Part shown: positions 35,716 to 43,391 of the stretch, piece after piece
How positions within the stretch are numbered: the stretch's first letter is position 1
Layout of the letters: every line of letters starts with the position of its first letter
Assembly: GCA_963781775.1 (NCBI GenBank)
Contig: CAWAHE010000011.1
Coordinates: 124,001-188,000 of the forward strand
From: CAVSRC01 sp963781775
GTDB taxonomy: Bacteria > Pseudomonadota > Alphaproteobacteria > Rhizobiales > Kaistiaceae
DNA length: 64,000 nt
Reading direction: 5' to 3'
Program-made: the position numbers and the translations under genes
Notes under the pieces: model-generated
The model's input: the letters and a program-made list of their open reading frames with translations, nothing else
Told to the model about the DNA's origin: nothing
The model's database searches: none

Positions 35716-36715
35716 GGCGAATCCGCGGATTGATCAGCCCATAGAGCACGTCGACGACCAAATTCACGGTCATGATAATCAGCGCGATCAGGATGAGGCC
35801 GCCCTGCACCACCGGATAGTCGCGCTTGAACACCGAATCGACCATCCACTTGCCGATGCCCGGCCACGAGAAGATCGTCTCGGTGAGGATGGCGCCGGCG
35901 AGCAGCACTCCGATCTGGAGGCCGATCGTGGTGACGACGGGCACCAGCGCGTTGCGCAAGGCATGGACGCCGACGACGGCGAAGGGCGGCAGGCCCTTGG
36001 CCCGAGCCGTGCGCACATAGTCCTCGCCCAGCACCTCGAGCATGGCTGAGCGTGTTTGCCGGGCAATCACTGCCAGCGGGATGGTCGCCAGCACGATCGA
36101 CGGCAGGATGAGATGGCTGACCGCCGAACCGAACGCGCCCTTCTGGCCGGAGAGCAGCGAGTCGATCAGCATGAAACCGGTAACCGGCGGGAAATAGTAA
36201 CTCAGCGATATGCGGCCCGAGACCGGCGTCCAGCCGAGCACGCCCGAAAACAGGATGATGAGCAGCAGGCCCCACCAGAAGATCGGCATCGAATAGCCGA
36301 CGAGTGCCGCCCCCATCACCGCCTGGTCGAACAGGGAACCTCGCTTCACCGCAGCGATCACACCGGCCGGAATGCCGAGCACGATCGCGATCAGGACCGC
36401 GACCCACGCAAGTTCCATCGTGGCGGGGAAGCGAGTGAGAAAGTCGGCCAGCACGGGCCGTTTGGTGACGATCGAACTGCCGAAATCGCCCGTCAGCAAA
36501 CCGCCGATGTAGGAGACGTACTGTACGATCAGCGGCCTGTCGTAGCCGAGATCATGCATGATCTGCGCATGGCGTGCGGGATCGATGACCCGCTCACCGT
36601 ACATCAGCGAGATGGGATCGCCGGGCAGGAGGCGGATGAAGGCGAACGCGATGATCGAGACGCCGATGAATGTCGGCAACAAAACAGCGAGACGCCGCAG
36701 AATGAGGCGAATCAT
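35708..36715 (-). CDS. Peptide-type ABC permease (DppB-like)
   Basis: 335 residues, with the DppB N-terminus RRLAVLLPTFIGVSIIAFAF and RLLPGDP, the RPVLADFLTRFPATMELA segment and the EAA-loop YVRTARAKGLPPFAVVGVHA. The C-terminus VVDVLYGLINPRIRHG is standard. It forms the channel with DppC. It is preceded by the binding protein gene and a 99-nt gap containing a stem-loop. Confidence 0.92.
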   Translation of the reverse strand: MIRLILRRLAVLLPTFIGVSIIAFAFIRLLPGDPISLMYGERVIDPARHAQIMHDLGYDRPLIVQYVSYIGGLLTGDFGSSIVTKRPVLADFLTRFPATMELAWVAVLIAIVLGIPAGVIAAVKRGSLFDQAVMGAALVGYSMPIFWWGLLLIILFSGVLGWTPVSGRISLSYYFPPVTGFMLIDSLLSGQKGAFGSAVSHLILPSIVLATIPLAVIARQTRSAMLEVLGEDYVRTARAKGLPPFAVVGVHALRNALVPVVTTIGLQIGVLLAGAILTETIFSWPGIGKWMVDSVFKRDYPVVQGGLILIALIIMTVNLVVDVLYGLINPRIRHG

Positions 36716-36762
36716 CGCTTATCCCGCTGCCTCCCCGCCATGAAATGATGCCCCATACGAAG

Positions 36763-36790
36763 GGGGCGCCCGCCTGATCGCGGACGCCCC
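36763..36790 (-). terminator. Intercistronic stem-loop between dppA-like and dppB-like genes
   Basis: GGGGCGCCCGC (36763-36773) pairs with GCGGACGCCCC (36780-36790) with one wobble and a 6-nt loop. In the direction of the operon it lies 24 nt after the binding-protein stop and lacks a T-run. It probably stabilises the binding-protein mRNA, which gives more binding protein than permease. Confidence 0.6.
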
Positions 36791-36814
36791 GCCTTTTGCT
36801 AGCGACCCGTCGAT

Positions 36815-38410
36815 CTACTCCGCGAGGTCGACGTCGTCGAAGCGATGGTAGCCGAGCGGATCCTGGACGTAGCCAATGACCTTCTTGCTCATCGGCATGA
36901 CGACCAGCGAGTGGTCGATGGTTGCCCACGGCGCTTCGCGCTTGAACACAACCTGGGCCTGCTCGTAGAGCTTGGTCCGCTCCGCCTGGTCGGAGGTCGT
37001 CTTCGCCTTCTTGACGATGTCGTCGAACTCCTTGTTGCACCACTGGGCGCGGTTGTTGCCGCCGACGGCATCGCAGCCAAGAAGCGTGTCGAGGAAGTTG
37101 TCGGGATCGCCGTTGTCACCGGTCCACCCGAGCATCACGGCACCATCGCGATCCTTCTCCTTGGAGCGCTTCAGATATTCCGCCCACTCGTAGGTAACGA
37201 TCTCGGCGGTAACGCCGATCTTGGCGAAGTCCGACTGCATGATCTCGGCCGCCCGTCGGGCGTTGAGCATGTATGGGCGGCTGACGGGCATCGCCCAGAT
37301 CTTCATCGACAGGTTCGAAACGCCCGCGTCGGCAAGCAGTTTCTTGGCCGCGTCGAGATCGTAGGCGTCGTCCTTCACGTCTTTGTTGTAGGACCACATC
37401 GTCGGCGGGATCGGGTTGGTTGCCGGTTTGGCGGAACCCTGGAAGACGGCGTCGATGATCGCCTTCTTGTTGATCGCCATGTTGAGCGCCTTGCGCACGC
37501 GCACGTCGTCAAACGGCTTCTGTGTGGTGTTATAGGCGAGATAAGCGACGTTAAGGCCCTCCTGCTCCATCACCTGCAGGTTCGGGTCCGCCTTGAGGCC
37601 ATCCACATCCGCCGCATTCGGATATGGCATGATCTGGCACTCGTTGGCTTTCAGGCGCTGGGCGCGAACCGAGGCGTCGGTCGTGATGGCAAACACCAGA
37701 TCGTCGATCTTCTGCTTGCCCTTCCAGTAGTCGGGGTTGGCCTTGTAGCGAATCTGGCTGTCCGGCTGGTACGCGACGAACGTATACGGCCCGGTACCGA
37801 GCGGCATCTGGTTCAGCTGGTTCATTTTGCCGTCGGCAGCCAGCTTGTCGGCATATTCCTTCGAGACGATCGAGGCGAAGTCCATGCCGAGATCGGCCAT
37901 GAACGGTGCCTCAGGGCGATTGAGCGTGAACTTGACGGTCAGATCATCCACCTTGTCGATGCTCTTGATCAGGTCCGGAAAGCCCATTCCGTCGGAGTAT
38001 TCCCAGGCGGCGCCATCGACGTATTTGTTCCACGGGCTGTCCGCCTTGAGCTGGCGCTCGAACGAAAAGATGACGTCGTCCGCATTAAGCGTCCGCGTCG
38101 GGGTGAAGAAGTCGGTGGTCTGGAATTTTACGTTCGGACGAAGGTGGAACGTGTAAACCGTGCCGTCGGCCGAGATATCCCATTTCTCGGCGAGGCCCGG
38201 CTCGATCTCGGTGCTGCCGTGCTTGAATTCGACCAGCCGGTTGTAGACCGCACGCGAGGCCGCATCGAACGTCGTTCCAGCGGTATAAAGGCCCGGGTCA
38301 AATCCCTCCGGACTCGCCTCCGAGCAGTAGATCAGTGTCTTGGCGTCGGCGGCAGTTGCCAGACCTACGGCAAACACGGTCGCCAATAATAGCTGCGCCG
38401 TACGTTTCAT
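36815..38410 (-). CDS. Peptide-type ABC solute-binding protein (DppA-like, first copy)
   Basis: Periplasmic family-5 binding protein of 531 residues; ATG 38410 follows AGGAGGGACAG. The signal peptide ends near AVGLATAADAKTL. The motif SEASPEGFDPGLYTAGTTFD with FHLRPNVKFQTTDFF is that of DppA, and GWTGDNGDPDNFLDTLLGCD with NRAQWCNKEFD closes the pocket. These strong DppA features suggest dipeptides, with haem or delta-aminolevulinate as known alternatives. It is the proximal gene of the operon. Confidence 0.92.
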   Translation of the reverse strand: MKRTAQLLLATVFAVGLATAADAKTLIYCSEASPEGFDPGLYTAGTTFDAASRAVYNRLVEFKHGSTEIEPGLAEKWDISADGTVYTFHLRPNVKFQTTDFFTPTRTLNADDVIFSFERQLKADSPWNKYVDGAAWEYSDGMGFPDLIKSIDKVDDLTVKFTLNRPEAPFMADLGMDFASIVSKEYADKLAADGKMNQLNQMPLGTGPYTFVAYQPDSQIRYKANPDYWKGKQKIDDLVFAITTDASVRAQRLKANECQIMPYPNAADVDGLKADPNLQVMEQEGLNVAYLAYNTTQKPFDDVRVRKALNMAINKKAIIDAVFQGSAKPATNPIPPTMWSYNKDVKDDAYDLDAAKKLLADAGVSNLSMKIWAMPVSRPYMLNARRAAEIMQSDFAKIGVTAEIVTYEWAEYLKRSKEKDRDGAVMLGWTGDNGDPDNFLDTLLGCDAVGGNNRAQWCNKEFDDIVKKAKTTSDQAERTKLYEQAQVVFKREAPWATIDHSLVVMPMSKKVIGYVQDPLGYHRFDDVDLAE

Positions 38411-38623
38411 GATTCTGTCCCTCCTGAGAGCCGCGCGCCGCGCGGCACGAACTGTCCCGTTCGGCGGCCGGTCAGAAGTCACGGCTCCGAAAGGTTATCT
38501 CCAATCCAGCCGAGCCGAGCCGATAATGCAAGGGCGCGTCGACCTGCTGCTTGACGGCGGATCGTCACGTTTCGTCAAAATGCGTGTCTCGCCAGCGGGT
38601 TACGCCAAAGCGCGGCTCACCCG

Positions 38624-40213
38624 TCATTCGCCGACGTCGACACCCGCGAAATTGTGGTGCCCGAGCGGATCGACCACATAGTTCTTCACGGACTTGGCGA
38701 CGGGAACGCTTAGCGTCGTGTGGGCGAGGGTCAGCCACGGCGCCTGATCTGCGAATTGCTGCTGTGCGGTCTCGTACAGCTTGGCGCGCGCATCGACATC
38801 GGCCAGTGCGCGGGCGTCGAGCACCGCCTTGTCGAAATCGGGATTGCACCATTCGGCGCGATTGGAGATGCCGACGGTGTCGCAACTGAGCAGCGCACCC
38901 AGGAAGTTGTCGGGATCGCCGTTGTCGCTGGTCCAGCCGAACAGGACGGCGCCATCATGGTCGGGCGCCGCCGTGATCTTGATGAAAGCGCCGAGGTCGT
39001 CGCTGGCGATTTCCACCGCGACGCCGGCCTTGGCGAGATCGGCCTTGATCATTTCGGCCGCACGTTTCGGGTCGGGATCGTAAGCACGCGCGACCGGCGG
39101 CACCCATAACTTGATCTTGAGGTCGGTCACACCGGCGGCTGCCAATGCCGTTTTCGCGCCCTCGGGATCGGCGGCTGCGTCGGGGATCGCGTCGACATGC
39201 GACCACATGCTGGCCGGCAGTGGGCTCGTTGCCGGCGACGCGCCGCCGCCGTAGATCGCCTCGACCAGGGCCTTGCGATCGATCGCCATGTTGAGCGCCT
39301 TGCGCACGCGCACGTCATCGAACGGCTTCTGCGCGGTGTTCCACGCCAGGTAGGCGACATCCGCTGCCTCAGCCTGAATGACGTTGACGTCCGCGTCCTG
39401 CTTCAGCGCGGCGATGTCGCTTGGCTCGGGCCCGCCGAGAACCTGGCAGTCGCCGGCCTTGAACATCTTCAAACGCGTCGCCGGATCGGGGCTGATGAGA
39501 AAGGAAAGCTGGTCGATGGCCGGCTTGCCGCGCCAGTAGTCCGGATTGGCTCGGTAGTTGATACGCACGTCCGGCTGATAGCCGACGAACTGGAAAGGGC
39601 CGGTGCCGATCGGCATGCGGTCAAGGTCTTCGCGTTTCTTGGCCTTGAGCAGCGTGTCGGCATATTCGGCCGAGACGATCGAGGCGAAGTCCATGGCGAG
39701 GTCGGCGAGGATCGCCGGATCGCGCCGGGTCAGCGTGATCCTGACGGTCGCGTCGTCGACCTTGTCGATGGACGCGATCAGAGCCGGCATCGACATGCCG
39801 TCGAAATAGCTCCACACGCCGCCAGCGTAGTCGAACCAGGGGTTCTTGGTGTCCATCTGGCGCATCAGGCTGAACACGACGTCATCGGCGTTCAGGTCGC
39901 GCGTCGGCGTGTAGAAATAGGTCGAGTGGAACTTCACGCCCTGACGGAGATGGAACGTGTATTGGAGCCCATCTTCCGATACGTCCCAACTCTCGGCGAG
40001 CCCCGGAACCGGCTTGGTCGTGCCCGGCTCGAAGGCGACCAACCGGTCGTAGAGAGCCTCCGACGAAGCATCGAACGTGGCGCCCGCAATATGTGGCGCG
40101 GGATCGAAGCCCTCAGGGTTCTGTACCGCGCAAAACGCCAACGACTTCGCGTGGGCGGCCGAAGCCACCCCGGCGGCAACCATTGCCGCCAGTATCAACG
40201 TCACAGGTTTCAT
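38624..40213 (-). CDS. Peptide-type ABC solute-binding protein (DppA-like, second copy)
   Basis: 529-residue paralogue of the adjacent binding protein, with a signal peptide ending near ASAAHAKSL and the same landmarks: AVQNPEGFDPAPHIAGATFD, FHLRQGVKFHSTYFYTPTRD, GWTSDNGDPDNFLGALLSCD and NRAEWCNPDFD. It is clearly a tandem duplicate that has diverged; sequence around the ligand loops differs. The start ATG 40213 has only a weak Shine-Dalgarno. Both copies may share one set of permeases, widening substrate range (inference). Confidence 0.9.
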   Translation of the reverse strand: MKPVTLILAAMVAAGVASAAHAKSLAFCAVQNPEGFDPAPHIAGATFDASSEALYDRLVAFEPGTTKPVPGLAESWDVSEDGLQYTFHLRQGVKFHSTYFYTPTRDLNADDVVFSLMRQMDTKNPWFDYAGGVWSYFDGMSMPALIASIDKVDDATVRITLTRRDPAILADLAMDFASIVSAEYADTLLKAKKREDLDRMPIGTGPFQFVGYQPDVRINYRANPDYWRGKPAIDQLSFLISPDPATRLKMFKAGDCQVLGGPEPSDIAALKQDADVNVIQAEAADVAYLAWNTAQKPFDDVRVRKALNMAIDRKALVEAIYGGGASPATSPLPASMWSHVDAIPDAAADPEGAKTALAAAGVTDLKIKLWVPPVARAYDPDPKRAAEMIKADLAKAGVAVEIASDDLGAFIKITAAPDHDGAVLFGWTSDNGDPDNFLGALLSCDTVGISNRAEWCNPDFDKAVLDARALADVDARAKLYETAQQQFADQAPWLTLAHTTLSVPVAKSVKNYVVDPLGHHNFAGVDVGE

Positions 40214-40310
40214 GGGTTCGGATGGTCCACTGGCAAACTTGAGCGGCCTCTTGCTCCTCGACGGCGCGCAACATTGCACGGAATCGCGCGAGGGCAAAGA
40301 TTGAGGGCCC

Positions 40311-41060
40311 TCAGCGCCCGCCGGCCACGTCCAGCAGCGCACCATTGACGTAGGAGGCTTCGTCGGAGAGCAGCCAGACGATCGCCTCGGCAACCTCCTC
40401 GGCTGTGCCCGAACGGCCAAGCGGCACGTTGACGCCGAGACGCTCGGCCCGGCCGGGCTGTCCGCCGCTGGCGTGGATATCGGTCTCGATCAAACCGGGC
40501 CTGACCGCGTTGACGCGCACGCCTTGCGCACCGCTCTCCTTCGAGAGCCCAATGGTCAGCGTGTCGAGCGCTCCCTTGGTGAGGGCGTAGTCGATGTATT
40601 CGTGGGCGCCGCCCAAGCGGGCCGCCGCCGACGAGACGTTGACGATCGACCCGCCGGCGCCGCCGCGATCCGTGGCCATGCGCCGAACCGCCTCGCGCGC
40701 GGCCAGGATGGCGCCGAGAACGTTGATATCAATCACCGTCTTCAGCCGCTCGACGCTCATGTCGGCCAGCGTCTGCGGCGGCGGAACAATGATGCCGGCA
40801 TTGTTGACGAGACCATGGATTGGCCCGAAGGCATCCGCCGTCGCATCGAACAGCGCCATCACGTCGGCCTCGTCCGCGACGGTTCCCTTGACGGCAATCG
40901 CCTTGCCGCCCGCCGCTTCCACCGCAGCCACCGTTTCCCCGGCAGCCTTGGCGTTTTCGACGTAGCTGATCGCAATCGACCACCCGCGCCTGGCCGCAAC
41001 CCGAGCCGTGGCTGCGCCGATGCCCCGGCTGCCGCCGGTGATCACAATGGTTTTCGGCAT
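40311..41060 (-). CDS. Short-chain dehydrogenase/reductase
   Basis: 249 residues; ATG 41060 follows GGAGGGG. The cofactor loop is VITGGSRGIGAATARVAA, with NNAGIIVPP, Ser in VNVSSAAARLGG and YxxxK in EYIDYALTKGALDT. The second beta strand (AISYVENAKAA) gives no obvious NADP preference. The C-terminal SDEASYVNGALLDVAGG is classical. Substrate unknown. It has its own ribosome-binding site and lies 75 nt downstream of the FAD oxidase, in the same direction. Confidence 0.88.
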   Translation of the reverse strand: MPKTIVITGGSRGIGAATARVAARRGWSIAISYVENAKAAGETVAAVEAAGGKAIAVKGTVADEADVMALFDATADAFGPIHGLVNNAGIIVPPPQTLADMSVERLKTVIDINVLGAILAAREAVRRMATDRGGAGGSIVNVSSAAARLGGAHEYIDYALTKGALDTLTIGLSKESGAQGVRVNAVRPGLIETDIHASGGQPGRAERLGVNVPLGRSGTAEEVAEAIVWLLSDEASYVNGALLDVAGGR

Positions 41061-41135
41061 TTGCCCCTCCCCCAATTGTTGGCGCGAACTTCCACCGTGA
41101 ACGAGGGAAGTGCAATCGTTCCGTGGGAGGGGCAG

Positions 41136-42524
41136 CTATGCCGGCGGCCAGGCTTTGAGCTTGCCCGGGTTCATCAGGCCGTGGGGATCGGCGAGACTCT
41201 TGAATTCCGGCTGCGGCGCGTCGGTGCGCTTCCATCCGGCGTTGTCGAGGACATAGGTGTGCGGACTGGACACCGCGCCGCCCATTGCCTCAGCCATGCG
41301 AACGACTTCCGCCAGCCGCTCCGGCGAACGGTAGCGCAGGATCGGCAGGCTCGACACGAACACGCGGCCGAGACGCCGCTGGAACTCGAGATGGATGAGG
41401 AGCTCGTCGCCGAACGTCGTTTCCATCTCCGCCACGGTCTCCATCTCGCGCCCCTCGGGAAAGCGGATCTGGAGATAGGTGATCGTCGGATCGACCTTGA
41501 GCGCGTGCAACGTCGTGTGGTTCCAGGTGTATTCATAGAGCGGCGGCATGGTGCCTTTGCCGTCGAAGGCGGCGTCCTCGGCTTCGCGCGACCCGCGTTC
41601 GTAGACGATCTTCCCGCCGTGCTCAGCCACCATCTCGGCTAACACCGCGCCCTGCGCTTCGGCCACCATCACGATCGCCATCGCGTGACCGGCCGGCACC
41701 AGCGGCGCGACGCGCTTCAGCATCGGCGGAATCGCGCTGTCGAAAACGCCGATCTCTTTCTTGGCGATGCCTTCCGCCGCGGCCAGCGCCCACCCGAACC
41801 TGGCCGCGCCAACCAGCGTCGGAAACGCGATGATGCGTTCGGCCCATGGCTGCCACGGCGCCAGCGGCACCGTCACTGCCGTGATGATGCCGTTGACGCC
41901 ATAGGCGTGCAGCACCTTGAGGATGTCGCGGCCGGTCAATTCGATGACCCGCGGCTCTTCCTCGACTGTCACAACCTCGACGGCGAGAACCGCGCCGGGA
42001 TCGGCGATCTGCCCCCAGGTGCAGGAGCCGCAACCGGCAGCGCCACCGGCGACGAAGCCGCCGATCGTCGCCTGCTTGCGCGTCGAAGGATGGAAGCGCA
42101 GCTCCCAACGGCCAGCGTCGGCGAACCGATCGCGCAGCGTCCGGTCGATCTCCAGCAAGCGCGCACCAGCCTCGAAACTGGCAGCGCCCGGCGTCACGCT
42201 CACGGCACGGTCGAGGCCGGCCATGTCGAGCAAAACGCCACCTTCCAACGGCACGGCCTGACCGTAGTTGCCGGTCCCGCCACCGCGCACGGTCAAGGTC
42301 ACCCGGTGACGGGCGCAGGCGGCAGCAATACGGATCACGTCATCCTTGCTGCGCGGCGCCACCACCAGTTCGGCACGCTTGTCATCGAGCATCGGCTTCA
42401 GGATCGGCGAGAACCAGAAGAAGTCGCGGCTCTTGAGCTTCAGCGTCGCGGCATCGTCGGCGATCGCGATACCGTCGAGATCGGCGCGCAGCGCCCCGAG
42501 GCGGTCGGGCGTCACGGCGTCCAT
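41136..42524 (-). CDS. FAD-binding oxidoreductase (VAO/GlcD type), paralogue A
   Basis: 462 residues. The PF01565 FAD domain is shown by LTVRGGGTGNYGQAVPLEGG, RFHPSTRKQATIGGFVAGGA and the following CGSCTWGQ. C-terminal half: YEYTWNHTTLHALKVDPTIT and LADPHGLMNPGKLKAW, the standard oxidase ending. It overlaps the creatininase stop by 13 nt, so the two proteins are coupled. It is a clear paralogue of the enzyme at 52359-53777; both have SRDF(F/Y)W(F/Y)SPILK near the N-terminus. A hydroxy acid or N-heterocycle may be the substrate (inference). Confidence 0.85.
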   Translation of the reverse strand: MDAVTPDRLGALRADLDGIAIADDAATLKLKSRDFFWFSPILKPMLDDKRAELVVAPRSKDDVIRIAAACARHRVTLTVRGGGTGNYGQAVPLEGGVLLDMAGLDRAVSVTPGAASFEAGARLLEIDRTLRDRFADAGRWELRFHPSTRKQATIGGFVAGGAAGCGSCTWGQIADPGAVLAVEVVTVEEEPRVIELTGRDILKVLHAYGVNGIITAVTVPLAPWQPWAERIIAFPTLVGAARFGWALAAAEGIAKKEIGVFDSAIPPMLKRVAPLVPAGHAMAIVMVAEAQGAVLAEMVAEHGGKIVYERGSREAEDAAFDGKGTMPPLYEYTWNHTTLHALKVDPTITYLQIRFPEGREMETVAEMETTFGDELLIHLEFQRRLGRVFVSSLPILRYRSPERLAEVVRMAEAMGGAVSSPHTYVLDNAGWKRTDAPQPEFKSLADPHGLMNPGKLKAWPPA

Positions 42525-43309
42525 AGGCGACCCGTGTCGAAGCGCTGCACGTCCTGGCAAAGTTCCACGAAGGCCCGCGCCTGATGATCGACAATGGCCT
42601 TGCCCTTGTCGGCCGTCGCGGCAGCGGCGTTGCCGACCGGCCCCTCCGGATTCAGGTCCTGCGCCTTCCAGCCGAACTGGGTCGTGCCATGCGCCCGCAG
42701 GTATTTGAATTCCTTGATGAAGTCGAGCTGACTGGAGCGGAAGTCCTTGGCGTTCTCCATGCGCACCAGGTCGGCACGAAGATGCAGCATGACCGACGTC
42801 TCGATATCGCCGCCGTGGATTCCGTAGAGCGATTCTTCCGTTGCCGTCACGCCCTCCGGATAACCGAAACGCGACCACGCCGTCGCCACCACCAGCATGT
42901 CGTGACGCACGCGCAACTCGCGCGCGACGATATCGACCATCGGCACATTACCGCCGTGCGAATTGACCACGATCAGCTTCTCAATGCCGGCACGGCGAAC
43001 GCTGTCGCCGATCTCCAGCCACAACCTGGTCGTCGTCTCCCAGGTGGACGTCAACGTTCCCGGCGAGGAGATGTGTTCGTTCGACTTGCCGATCGCCTGC
43101 ACGGGCAGGAAGGTCACCGGCAGATCCTCGGGCAGCAGCTCAATCGAGCGGCGGATCATGCCCTCCGCGATGCAGGTGTCGGTATAAACCGGCAGATGCG
43201 GCCCGTGCTGCTCGATTGCTGCAACCGGCAGGACGGCGATCCAGCCGGTGGTGTCATTGTCCGCGAAATCGCGGGTAGTCATTTCAGCCCAATAGCGGCG
43301 GGGAAGCAT
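42512..43309 (-). CDS. Creatininase-family amidohydrolase
   Basis: Metal-dependent hydrolase of the creatininase/formamide-hydrolase family, 265 residues. Metal ligands and catalytic residues are visible as VAAIEQHGPHLPVYTDT (Glu, His, Asp), VVNSHGGNVPMVDI and GIHGGDIETSVML (His, Asp, Glu). Family members open cyclic ureas or amides, such as creatinine and riboflavin-pathway or mycofactocin intermediates. Genomic context (FAD oxidase overlap, nearby deaminases) suggests opening of an oxidised N-heterocycle. The GGDEF-EAL gene lies 82 nt upstream. Confidence 0.87.
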   Translation of the reverse strand: MLPRRYWAEMTTRDFADNDTTGWIAVLPVAAIEQHGPHLPVYTDTCIAEGMIRRSIELLPEDLPVTFLPVQAIGKSNEHISSPGTLTSTWETTTRLWLEIGDSVRRAGIEKLIVVNSHGGNVPMVDIVARELRVRHDMLVVATAWSRFGYPEGVTATEESLYGIHGGDIETSVMLHLRADLVRMENAKDFRSSQLDFIKEFKYLRAHGTTQFGWKAQDLNPEGPVGNAAAATADKGKAIVDHQARAFVELCQDVQRFDTGRLWTP

Positions 43310-43391
43310 GTGCGGTCAATCCGGTCGGCGATAGCGCCGCCATAATGACCGCTGCACGACTGTTCCGCAATAGGGCGCGTGGTCGCCCCTC

